Below, one piece after another: positions 48,724 to 56,472 of a stretch of DNA of 64,000 nt. The notes under the pieces are model-generated. The model was not told the origin of the DNA and ran no database searches. It was given only the letters and a program-made list of their open reading frames with translations. This stretch comes from Silanimonas lenta DSM 16282. Its GTDB lineage: Bacteria; Pseudomonadota; Gammaproteobacteria; Xanthomonadales; Xanthomonadaceae. The translations under genes and the position numbers were made by a program. Position 1 is the first letter of the stretch. The number at the start of each line of letters is the position of its first letter. Location of the stretch: the NCBI RefSeq assembly GCF_000429065.1, contig NZ_AUBD01000008.1, forward strand, positions 124,001 through 188,000, written 5' to 3'.

Positions 48724-49722
48724 ATGGCCAGCGACCGCATCGAGCGCCACCAGGTCTGGATCTATCTCGCCGCCATCCTCGCCGGGCTCGGCACCGGCCA
48801 TGGGCTGGCGGCGGCCGCTGCGGTATTCGAGGCCCTGCTCTGGCCGGCAATCGCACTGCTGCTGTTCGCCACCTTCGTGCAGGTGCCATTGCTGCATCTG
48901 CGTGAGGCCTTCGCCGACCGGCGCTTCGCTCTCGCCAACCTGCTCGGCAACTTCCTGCTGCTGCCATTGCTGGTCTGGGGCCTGCTCGGCCTGCTGCCGC
49001 CCGAACCGGCGCTCCGGCTCGGCGTCGCCCTGGTGCTGCTGGTGCCCTGCACCGACTGGTTCATCACCTTCACCCGCCTGGGCGGCGGCGATGCCGCGCG
49101 AGCCATTGCCATCTCGCCGCTCAATCTGGTGCTGCAGCTCCTGCTACTGCCGCTCTACCTCTGGTGGCTGCTGCCGGAGGCCGGGCTGGCGGCGGCCTTC
49201 GAGCCGCTGCGCCTGCTGCCCGCAGCAGCGGCCCTGCTCGGCCTGCCACTGCTGGCGGCCCTGCTCGCCGAGCGCTGGATCGAGGCCCGTCCCGAACGCG
49301 CTTCCCTGCGCGTGCTGCTGGCCGCCTGGCCGGTGCCGCTCCTGGCCCTGGTGGTGTTCCTGATCGCCGCGGCCCAGGCCGATGCCGTCCACGGCGCCGG
49401 CACGGCCCTGCTCGCGGTGCTGCCGGCCTTCCTCGGCTTCCTGCTCGCGGCTCCCCTGCTGGCCTGGGGGCTGGCCCGCCTGTTCGGGCTGGGGCCAGCC
49501 GCGGGGCGCACGCTCGCCTACGGGCTTGGCACCCGCAATTCCTTCGTGGTGCTGCCCTTCGCCCTCGCCCTGCCCGCGGGCTGGGAGGCCGCCGCCCTCG
49601 TCATCGTGCTGCAGTCGCTGGTGGAACTGCTGGGAATGCTGCTCTACCTGTGGGGGCTGCCGCGCTGGGGCTTTCCGGCAACTCAGGCCACACCACCGGG
49701 CAGGGGCCGGCCGCGGCCGTAG
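48724..49722 (+). CDS. SBF/ACR3-like transporter (arsenic resistance protein-like)
   Basis: Encodes 332 residues with about ten membrane helices. VPCTDWFITFTRLGGGD and the later GLGTRNSFVVLPFALALP match the bile acid:sodium symporter/ACR3 superfamily group annotated as arsenic resistance-like. The Cys in VPCTDW is at the conserved ACR3 position. No arsR or arsC is adjacent, so the substrate is open. GGAG five bases before the ATG at 48724 supports the start over a GTG one codon earlier. It overlaps the convergent GGDEF-EAL gene by 40 bp. Confidence 0.8.
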   Translation: MASDRIERHQVWIYLAAILAGLGTGHGLAAAAAVFEALLWPAIALLLFATFVQVPLLHLREAFADRRFALANLLGNFLLLPLLVWGLLGLLPPEPALRLGVALVLLVPCTDWFITFTRLGGGDAARAIAISPLNLVLQLLLLPLYLWWLLPEAGLAAAFEPLRLLPAAAALLGLPLLAALLAERWIEARPERASLRVLLAAWPVPLLALVVFLIAAAQADAVHGAGTALLAVLPAFLGFLLAAPLLAWGLARLFGLGPAAGRTLAYGLGTRNSFVVLPFALALPAGWEAAALVIVLQSLVELLGMLLYLWGLPRWGFPATQATPPGRGRPRP

Positions 49723-52106
49723 CGGCCCTCGAACTCGGCGGCGCTGAGCGCCGGCGACATCAGCCAGCCCTGCATCTCGTGGCAGCCGGCGGCCAGCAGC
49801 AGCTGGCGCTGCGCCTCGGTTTCCACGCCTTCCGCGGTGACCGACAGGCGCAGGGCGCGGCCCATCTGGATGATGGCCACCACGATGGCCTCGCTCTCGG
49901 CACTTCCCGGCAGGTCGGCGATGAAGCTGCGGTCGATCTTGATCCGCTCGATGGGAAAGCGCTTCAGGTACGAGAGCGAGGAATAACCGGTGCCGAAGTC
50001 GTCGATGGCAAGCCGCACGCCGAGCGCGCTCAGGGCGGTGAGGCGGCGCATCGCCTCCTCCACGTCGGCGATCAGGATCGATTCGGTGAGCTCCAGTTCC
50101 AGCGCCTCGCCCGGCAGGGAATGGCGGCGCAGTCCCTCGGCCACCGAGTCGACGAAATCGCTCTGGTGGAACTGCAGGGCCGAGACGTTCACCGCCAGCG
50201 GCACGCACAGCCCGGCACGCCACCAGCGGCTCAGCCGGGCCAGCGTGGTCTCCAGCACGAAGCGCCCGAGCGGAATGATGGCGCCGCTCTCCTCGGCCAC
50301 CGGGATGAACTTCGCCGGCGAGACCTGGCCCAGTTCCGGATCGTTCCAGCGCACCAGCGCCTCGCCGCCGATCATCTCGCCGCTGGAAAGCAGGAACTTG
50401 GGCTGGAAATGCACCTCGAGCGCGCCGGACTCGAGGGCATGGCGCAGCGCGTGGTCGAGCTTCACCCGCGAGAGCAGGCCGATGTTCATCTGCCGCTGGT
50501 AGAAGCGGATGTCGGCCCGCCCGCGCTCCTTCACCGCATACATGGCGCTGTCGGCGTTGCGGGTGAGCTCCTCGGCATCGGTGCCGTCCTCCGGATACAT
50601 GGCGATGCCGATCGAGACGGTGAGCTGGAAGCGCATGTCATCCACCGGGATCGGTTCGGAGATCGCCCTGAGGATGCGGCGGGCCGCGATCTCGGCGCCG
50701 GCGGCATCGACATTGGCGAGCAGCACCATGAACTCGTCGCCGCCGAGCCGGGCGGCGGTGTCGATCTGGCGCACGCATTCCTTCAGCCGTTCGGCCACCG
50801 TCACCAGTACCCGGTCACCGAAGGCATGGCCGAGCGAATCGTTGATCTGCTTGAAGCGATCCAGATCGATGAACAGCACCGCGAATTTCGCGCGGTCGCG
50901 CCGGGCGTAGTTGATCGCCATCTCGAAGCGCTCGCGCAGCAGCACCCGGTTCGGCAGTCCGGTGAGCGGATCGGTGAAGGCCAGCTCCTCGATCCGCCGG
51001 CGGGCGGCCATGGCCTCGCTCAGGTCCTTGGCAAACCCGATGTAGGTGGCCTCGCTGCGGGCCTCCGCCGCCACCCGCACCATCGAGAGCAGGCAGGGAT
51101 AGGGCTCGCCCTCGCGGCGGCGCGCCCAGAGCTCGCCCTGCCAGTAGCCCTGGCGCATCAGGGCGCGGCGCATGGCCCTGAGCTCGCCGCCTGCCACCGT
51201 GCCGGAGAGCAGCGACCAGGCCGGGCGGCCCTCGATCTCGGCGGCCTCCCAGCCGGTGAGCCGGGTGAAAGTGGGATTCGCCGCCACCACGCGGAAGCGC
51301 GCATCGGTGACGAAGATGGCATCCAGGCTGCTCTCGAACACCTGGGCGGCGAGCTTCAGCCGGGCCTCGTCGGCGAGCCGCTGGGTGATGTCGCGGAAGG
51401 AGAACACCCGGCCGATCGGCCGCCCGCGCGCGAACTGCGGCAGGGTCACCCGCTCCAGTACCCGGCCGGAGCGCAGCACCAGGGTATCGGCGGCCTCCAG
51501 CAGGGGAGAGCGGGCGATCGCCCCCATGCGCTCGGCATAGCCCTCCGGATCACCCACCTGCTCGCGCATCCAGGCGAACAGGCGCGGATCGTCGCGGCGC
51601 CCGAGCAGGTCTTCCGGAATGCCCCACAGCTCGGCGAAGCGCTGGTTGAAGCCGCGGATGCCGCCGTCCATGTCGAGCACGAGGATGCCGTCGGCGGTCG
51701 ATTCGAGCGTGGCGCGCAGCTCGGCGATGATGTTCTCCAGCTGCTGCTCGGCGCTGCGCTGCTCGCTACGGTCGACGAGGGCGACGAGGAAGCAGGCGCT
51801 GCCCCCCTCGATCTGCACCAGGCTGACACGGCGCTCGACGTGGCGGATCTCGCCATCGCCGCGCTTCACCAGGGTTTCGGAGCGGATGGCACGGGAACGG
51901 CCGGCGGCCACGTCCTCCCAGAAGAACAGGTCCTGGGAGGTGAAGGCGAAATCCACCACCGGACGGCCGACGATGTCGGCACGCGGCAGGCCGAGCAGCT
52001 CCTCGGCGGCACGGTTGACGGCGACGATGCGAAGGTCGACGGCATCCACCAGCCACACGGCCTCGAGGACGCTCTCGATCAGCGCCTGCGGCAGTGCGGC
52101 CCTCAC
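49683..52106 (-). CDS. PAS-GGDEF-EAL c-di-GMP synthase/phosphodiesterase
   Basis: Encodes 807 residues from a GTG. Three PAS-like sensor domains (about 8-125, 135-250 and 260-375) precede a GGDEF domain with the canonical GGDEF at 455-459 and an RQID inhibitory site, then an EAL domain with EAL at 582-584, ELTES, DDFGTGYSS and EGVET. Both catalytic halves look active. The GTG overlaps the stop of the HD-GYP gene as GTGA, so the start is well fixed and translation is coupled. There is no membrane segment; sensing is cytoplasmic. Confidence 0.93.
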   Translation of the reverse strand: MRAALPQALIESVLEAVWLVDAVDLRIVAVNRAAEELLGLPRADIVGRPVVDFAFTSQDLFFWEDVAAGRSRAIRSETLVKRGDGEIRHVERRVSLVQIEGGSACFLVALVDRSEQRSAEQQLENIIAELRATLESTADGILVLDMDGGIRGFNQRFAELWGIPEDLLGRRDDPRLFAWMREQVGDPEGYAERMGAIARSPLLEAADTLVLRSGRVLERVTLPQFARGRPIGRVFSFRDITQRLADEARLKLAAQVFESSLDAIFVTDARFRVVAANPTFTRLTGWEAAEIEGRPAWSLLSGTVAGGELRAMRRALMRQGYWQGELWARRREGEPYPCLLSMVRVAAEARSEATYIGFAKDLSEAMAARRRIEELAFTDPLTGLPNRVLLRERFEMAINYARRDRAKFAVLFIDLDRFKQINDSLGHAFGDRVLVTVAERLKECVRQIDTAARLGGDEFMVLLANVDAAGAEIAARRILRAISEPIPVDDMRFQLTVSIGIAMYPEDGTDAEELTRNADSAMYAVKERGRADIRFYQRQMNIGLLSRVKLDHALRHALESGALEVHFQPKFLLSSGEMIGGEALVRWNDPELGQVSPAKFIPVAEESGAIIPLGRFVLETTLARLSRWWRAGLCVPLAVNVSALQFHQSDFVDSVAEGLRRHSLPGEALELELTESILIADVEEAMRRLTALSALGVRLAIDDFGTGYSSLSYLKRFPIERIKIDRSFIADLPGSAESEAIVVAIIQMGRALRLSVTAEGVETEAQRQLLLAAGCHEMQGWLMSPALSAAEFEGRYGRGRPLPGGVA

Positions 52107-53494
52107 GCCGGCGGCTCCCGGCGCGGGGCGGCGAGCGAACGCTCGAAGAAGTAGCACATGCGCTTGCGCGGCGAGAGCCAGTCGAACACCGCCCGCGGCA
52201 GCTGCACCGGCTTGATCGCGCGCTGGATGCCAATCTCGGGATGCTCCTCGAGATCGTGCACCAGGGCCTCTTCGGGGGCGATGGCCGGATCGTGCACCAG
52301 GATGCGCGGCTTCAGCGGCCGGTCGGAGTTCACCGAGGCGACGATGGCATAACGGCCGTCGTTGAGCTGCAGCACCGAGCCCGGCGGATAGACGCCCATC
52401 ATGCGGATGAAGGCGGCGAGCACGGTGGCATCGAAGGCCTCGCGCTGGCGGGCGAAGATCAGGGCCAGGGCATCGTGGGGGGTGAGCGACTGCGCGGGGT
52501 TCCCGGCATTGCAGAGGTTGTCGTACTGGTTCACCAGTGCCACCACCCGCGCCAGGGCGCTGATCTGTTCCCCCTTCAGGCCCCTGGGATAGCCGCTGCC
52601 ATCGGCGAACTCGTGGTGCTGGGCGATGATCTCCAGCACCTCGTCCGGCAGCTGCATCTTCCTGCCGATGGCGACACCGTGCTGGGCATGCGACTGGAAC
52701 AGCCGGCGCTCGGCGGCCGGGGCATGGTCGTCGCGCCAGCGCAGGCGGTCTGGCAGTTCCAGCTTGCCGATGTCGTGCAGCATGGCCCCCAAGCCCAGCA
52801 GCCGGAGCCTGGCCTCGTCGAACTTCAGGGCCCGGCCGAGCAGGATCGACAGCACGCTGACGTTCATCGGATGCAGGGTGGTCTCCTGCCCCGCCTTCTC
52901 GGAGAGGAGACGGATGGCGACATCCTCCAGGCCGGCGACCTGCCCCACCATCGTCTCCACCTGGGCCATCGCGAGCTCGCGCGCCTGCTGCGGATTGGCG
53001 CGGGCGTTCTGCAGCACGCCGCGCATGTGCCGCGAGGCCTCGCCGTACTGCTGCTCGCAGCGCTCGAGGCTGGCCTGCTGCGCAGCCAGCAGGGCCCTGC
53101 GATCCTTCGGAGCGGCGCCATGCGCCCCGTCGTCCGCCGCCTCTTCCTGCTCCGGCGCGGCGGATTCCGGCGCCGTGCCGGCATCGGACCGGGCCCCGTC
53201 GTCTGCACCGGGCGCGGCATCGTCCCGTCCTTCCGGTGCCGGGCGCACCGGCACGCCCAGGGCAGCCCAGGAGGCATCGGCCTCCGGCAGGGCAAGCGGC
53301 AGGGCATGGCTGCGCTCCGGCAAATACCACACCCGGGCGAGGCCGAGGGCACGGAGCCGTTCGATCTGGGCTTCGGATTCGATGAGGAAGGCGCGGGCGG
53401 GCAGGCCCGGGAAGTCGTGGTGCCCGTCGAGCTGCACGAACACGCCGACGCGCAGTTGTCCTAGCTCGATCAGCGCTCGCGTGGGCTCTGCCAT
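52103..53494 (-). CDS. HD-GYP cyclic-di-GMP phosphodiesterase
   Basis: Encodes 463 residues. An N-terminal DUF3391-like region (1-60) and an acidic low-complexity linker (about 85-130) precede the HD-GYP domain with His208, HD at 240-241, HHE near 293-295 and GYP at 301-303. Metal ligands look complete, so hydrolysis of c-di-GMP to pGpG or GMP is expected. The start at 53494 (MAEPTRALIEL) is preferred; the frame runs on upstream into inverted repeats. It is the first gene of a two-gene c-di-GMP operon downstream of the tRNA cluster. Confidence 0.92.
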   Translation of the reverse strand: MAEPTRALIELGQLRVGVFVQLDGHHDFPGLPARAFLIESEAQIERLRALGLARVWYLPERSHALPLALPEADASWAALGVPVRPAPEGRDDAAPGADDGARSDAGTAPESAAPEQEEAADDGAHGAAPKDRRALLAAQQASLERCEQQYGEASRHMRGVLQNARANPQQARELAMAQVETMVGQVAGLEDVAIRLLSEKAGQETTLHPMNVSVLSILLGRALKFDEARLRLLGLGAMLHDIGKLELPDRLRWRDDHAPAAERRLFQSHAQHGVAIGRKMQLPDEVLEIIAQHHEFADGSGYPRGLKGEQISALARVVALVNQYDNLCNAGNPAQSLTPHDALALIFARQREAFDATVLAAFIRMMGVYPPGSVLQLNDGRYAIVASVNSDRPLKPRILVHDPAIAPEEALVHDLEEHPEIGIQRAIKPVQLPRAVFDWLSPRKRMCYFFERSLAAPRREPPA

Positions 53495-53544
53495 GGCCGT
53501 CCTCGTGATGGCCCGCCAAGCCTGAACGCTGGCCCCGCATGTTG

Positions 53545-53578
53545 CAAGTGCAGCATGCACTTGCCCGTGATGCTGCAC
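53545..53578. repeat. Overlapping mutually exclusive inverted repeats upstream of HD-GYP gene
   Basis: CAAGTGCA-GCA-TGCACTTG (53545-53563) and GTGCAGCAT...ATGCTGCAC (53548-53556 with 53570-53578) share one arm, so only one hairpin can form at a time. They lie 51-84 bp upstream of the HD-GYP ATG and downstream of tRNA-Leu. Confidence 0.6.
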
Positions 53579-53610
53579 GCAGTTTCTCAGGAAACGGACG
53601 GCCTCCTCCC

Positions 53611-53697
53611 TGGTGCCCGGGGCGGGACTCGAACCCGCACGGCCTCGCAGCCGGGGGAGTTTAAGTCCCCTGTGTCTACCGGTTTCACCACCCGGGC
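53611..53697 (-). tRNA. tRNA-Leu (TAA)
   Basis: An 87-nt class II tRNA with anticodon loop CTTAAAC (TAA), long variable arm and encoded CCA. It corresponds to leuZ in the E. coli glyW-cysT-leuZ cluster. Confidence 0.95.
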
Positions 53698-53706
53698 ATG
53701 GCGCTC

Positions 53707-53712
53707 ATTCTA
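53707..53712 (-). promoter_or_regulatory. Possible -10 box for tRNA-Leu(TAA)
   Basis: TAGAAT on the minus strand, placed so that transcription would start at about the tRNA 5' end. No good -35 is seen; that region is inside the preceding terminator hairpin. Confidence 0.35.
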
Positions 53713-53718
53713 CGGGCG

Positions 53719-53745
53719 AAAAAAAACCGCGCTCGCGCGCGGTTT
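53719..53745 (-). terminator. Rho-independent terminator after tRNA-Cys
   Basis: On the minus strand a 9-bp stem (AAACCGCGC / GCGCGGTTT, loop GCGA) is followed by an eight-T tract that overlaps the stem base. It separates tRNA-Cys from tRNA-Leu. Confidence 0.8.
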
Positions 53746-53748
53746 CGA

Positions 53749-53822
53749 TGGAGGCCTGGGTCGGAATTGAACCGGCGTACGCGGATTTGCAGTCCGCTGC
53801 ATGACCACTCTGCCACCAGGCC
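53749..53822 (-). tRNA. tRNA-Cys (GCA)
   Basis: A 74-nt cloverleaf with anticodon loop CTGCAAA (GCA), discriminator U and encoded CCA. Confidence 0.95.
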
Positions 53823-53834
53823 CTGCCGAAACGA

Positions 53835-53860
53835 CAAGACCCCGGCGAACCGAGGTCTTG
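53835..53860 (-). terminator. Terminator-like hairpin between tRNA-Gly and tRNA-Cys
   Basis: CAAGACCTCGG-TTCG-CCGGGGTCTTG on the minus strand is an 11-bp stem with one G-T pair and a UUCG loop. Only a short TCGTTT follows, so read-through to tRNA-Cys is likely. Confidence 0.5.
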
Positions 53861-53868
53861 GAATCGGG

Positions 53869-53944
<76 letters not shown>

Positions 53945-54019
53945 ACCGGAGACGCGCATTATGGGCATTTCACGGAGGATGTCAACACCTCGATGCCGCT
54001 CGCAGCGCCTGCCCTGCCC

Positions 54020-54604
54020 TCACGGGCGGCCCTCGCGGGCCAGCGAAGGCCAGGCCGCACGCAGGTAGTCGAAGCCCGACCACAGGGTGAGCGCGGCGGC
54101 CAGCGCCAGCAGCCATTCGCCGATCCACTGCGCCGGCAGCGGCGGCAGCCGGGATCCGAGTGGCAGGGTGGGGCCGATCAAGAGGCCGACGATGGCCACC
54201 ATCTGCACGATGGTCTTGATCTTGCCCACCCAGGCGACGGCGACCAGGCCACGGGCACCGATGCCGGCCATCCACTCGCGCAGGGCGGAGATGGTGATCT
54301 CGCGGCCGACGATGATCGCCGAGAGCAGCGCGAGCCAGGGCGTGGGCTCGCGCTGCACGACGATGAACAGCGCCGCGGTGACGGCGAGCTTGTCGGCCAC
54401 CGGGTCGAGGAAGGCGCCGAAGGCGGAGTACATGTTCCAGCGCCTGGCGATCCAGCCGTCCAGCCAGTCGGTGAGGGCGCCGACGGTGAAGACGAGGGCG
54501 GCCCAGAGCCTGGCGTGTTCGAGCGGGGCGTAGAACACCAGCACCATCACCGGGATCAGCACGATCCGGAACAGGGTGAGCACAGTGGGGATGGTGAGGG
54601 TCAA
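54020..54604 (-). CDS. pgsA: CDP-diacylglycerol-glycerol-3-phosphate 3-phosphatidyltransferase
   Basis: Encodes 194 residues with several membrane helices. The CDP-alcohol phosphatidyltransferase motif D-x2-D-G-x2-A-R-x8-G-x3-D-x3-D is complete (Asp46, Asp49, Asp67, Asp71). PgsA makes phosphatidylglycerol phosphate in the inner membrane. The start is a TTG that overlaps the uvrC stop (TTGA) and has AAGGAG seven bases upstream. The uvrC-pgsA order is common to gammaproteobacteria. Confidence 0.95.
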   Translation of the reverse strand: MTLTIPTVLTLFRIVLIPVMVLVFYAPLEHARLWAALVFTVGALTDWLDGWIARRWNMYSAFGAFLDPVADKLAVTAALFIVVQREPTPWLALLSAIIVGREITISALREWMAGIGARGLVAVAWVGKIKTIVQMVAIVGLLIGPTLPLGSRLPPLPAQWIGEWLLALAAALTLWSGFDYLRAAWPSLAREGRP

Positions 54605-56472
54605 ACGCGGGCTCCTTCGCCGCCGTCATCGGGCAGCCCATGCAGGAAAGCATAGATGCGCCGGGCGATGGCCGCACTCACGCCCTCGACCCGGGCGATC
54701 TCCTCGACGCCCGCCTCCTTGAGGCCGGCAAGGCCGCCGAAGTGCTTGAGCAGGGCCTGGCGGCGGCGCGGACCGACGCCGGGGATGTCTTCCAGCCGGC
54801 TGGTGTCGCGGGCCTTCTGCCGGCGCCGGCGATGGCCGGTGATGGCGAAGCGGTGGGCCTCGTCGCGGATCTGCTGGATCAGCTGCAGTCCTGGCGAAGT
54901 GGCGCCGGGCCGCAGTTCGCGGCCATCGGGGAAGACGAGGCGCTCGTCGCCGGCCCGGCGCGCCTCGCCCTTGGCCACGCCGATGACGGTCATACCCTCC
55001 ACGCCCAGCTCACGCAGCACTTCGAGCGCCCGGGCGAGCTGGCCCTTGCCACCGTCGATGAGCAGCAGGTCGGGCAGCACGCCCTCCTCCATCCCGCGAC
55101 GGAAGCGCCGCGACAGGGCCTGGTGCATGGCGGCGTAGTCGTCGCCGGGCTCGATGCCACTGATGTTGTAGCGCCGGTACTGCCCGGGGATGGCGCCCTC
55201 GGGGCCGAACACCACGTTGCTGGCGACGGTGGCCTCGCCGAGCGTATGGCTGATGTCGAAGCACTCGATGCGCGCCGGCGGCGCGGGCAGGCCGAGCAGG
55301 GCCTCGAGGTCCTCGAGCCGGGCCTGCTGGCTGGCGCGGCTGGCCTGTTCGGTGGCGAGGGCGAGCGTGGCATTGCGGCGGGCGATCTCGAGATAGCGGG
55401 CGCGGTCGCCGCGCACCCGAACCCGGATCTGCACCGCATGGCCGGCCTGCTGCGACAGGGCTTCGGCAAGCGTGTCGAGCTCCTCGGGCTCGTGGCTCAG
55501 CACCAGCTCGCGCGGCACCCCGCGCCCGCCATAGTGCTGGGCGAGGAAGGCGCCGAGCACCTCGGCCTCGTCCACGCCCTGCTCGACCCGCATGGTGTGC
55601 GCCTGGGTGCCGAGGTTCATGCCGTCGCGGAAGCTCAGCACCACCACGGCGGCGAGGCCGGCGCCGAGCACGCAGGCCACCACGTCGAGCTCGGCGCGGT
55701 CGCCATCGACGTACTGCCGCGCCTGTACCTTGCGGATGGCGGCGATCTGGTCGCGCAGGGCGGCGGCGGTCTCGAAATCGAGCGCCTGCGCCGCTGCATC
55801 CATGGCCTGGCCGAGCTCGCCCATCACCTCGTCGCTGCGCCCTTCGAGGAACAGCGCCACACGGCGCACGGCATCGCGGTATTCCGCCTCCCCCACCAGG
55901 CCGACGCAGGGTGCGCTGCAGCGGCCGATCTGGTGCTGCAGGCAGGGCCGGGTGCGGTTGCGGAACACGCTGTCCTCGCAGGTGCGCAGGCGGAACAGCT
56001 TGGACATGAGCTCCAGGGTGTCGCGTACCGCGAAGGTGCCGGGATAGGGGCCGAAGTAGCGGCCGGGCCGGGAACGCCCGCCGCGGTGGTAGACCAGGCG
56101 CGGCCATGCCTCCTGCGTCAGCAGCAGGTAGGGGTAGCTCTTGTCGTCGCGCATCAGGATGTTGAAGCGCGGCTTCAGGGCCTTGATCAGCTGGTTCTCG
56201 AGGATCAGGGCCTCGGCGGCGGTGCGCGTGGCGGTGACCTCGATGCGGGCGATGCGCGCCACCATCAGGGCGATGCGCGGGCCGTGCTGCTTGGAAAAGT
56301 AGCTGGAGACGCGCTTGCGCAGGTTGGCGGCCTTGCCGACATAGAGCACGCCGCCCCCGGCATCGAACATGCGGTAGACACCGGGCTCGGTGGTGAGGCC
56401 GCGGGCAAAGGCACGGCCATCGAAAGCCGCGGCCGCCGGCGCCGCGGATCCGGGCGCGGGCTCCCCGGTCAT
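54601..56472 (-). CDS. uvrC: Excinuclease ABC subunit C
   Basis: Encodes 623 residues. The GIY-YIG nuclease domain (about 28-105, GVYRMFDAGGGVLYVGKA), a Cys cluster (CLQHQIGRCSAPC), the UVR motif (about 205-240), the RNase H-like 5' nuclease core and a C-terminal double helix-hairpin-helix (IPGVGPRRRQALLKHFGG) are all present. UvrC makes the dual incisions in nucleotide excision repair. Start and stop both overlap neighbours by 4 nt, so uvrC is coupled to the NHL gene and to pgsA. Confidence 0.97.
   Translation of the reverse strand: MTGEPAPGSAAPAAAAFDGRAFARGLTTEPGVYRMFDAGGGVLYVGKAANLRKRVSSYFSKQHGPRIALMVARIARIEVTATRTAAEALILENQLIKALKPRFNILMRDDKSYPYLLLTQEAWPRLVYHRGGRSRPGRYFGPYPGTFAVRDTLELMSKLFRLRTCEDSVFRNRTRPCLQHQIGRCSAPCVGLVGEAEYRDAVRRVALFLEGRSDEVMGELGQAMDAAAQALDFETAAALRDQIAAIRKVQARQYVDGDRAELDVVACVLGAGLAAVVVLSFRDGMNLGTQAHTMRVEQGVDEAEVLGAFLAQHYGGRGVPRELVLSHEPEELDTLAEALSQQAGHAVQIRVRVRGDRARYLEIARRNATLALATEQASRASQQARLEDLEALLGLPAPPARIECFDISHTLGEATVASNVVFGPEGAIPGQYRRYNISGIEPGDDYAAMHQALSRRFRRGMEEGVLPDLLLIDGGKGQLARALEVLRELGVEGMTVIGVAKGEARRAGDERLVFPDGRELRPGATSPGLQLIQQIRDEAHRFAITGHRRRRQKARDTSRLEDIPGVGPRRRQALLKHFGGLAGLKEAGVEEIARVEGVSAAIARRIYAFLHGLPDDGGEGARV

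Noticed and set aside
53535-53610. CRISPR-like repeat near the tRNA cluster
   Set aside because: The repeats are inverted rather than direct, and there is no regular spacing or cas gene.
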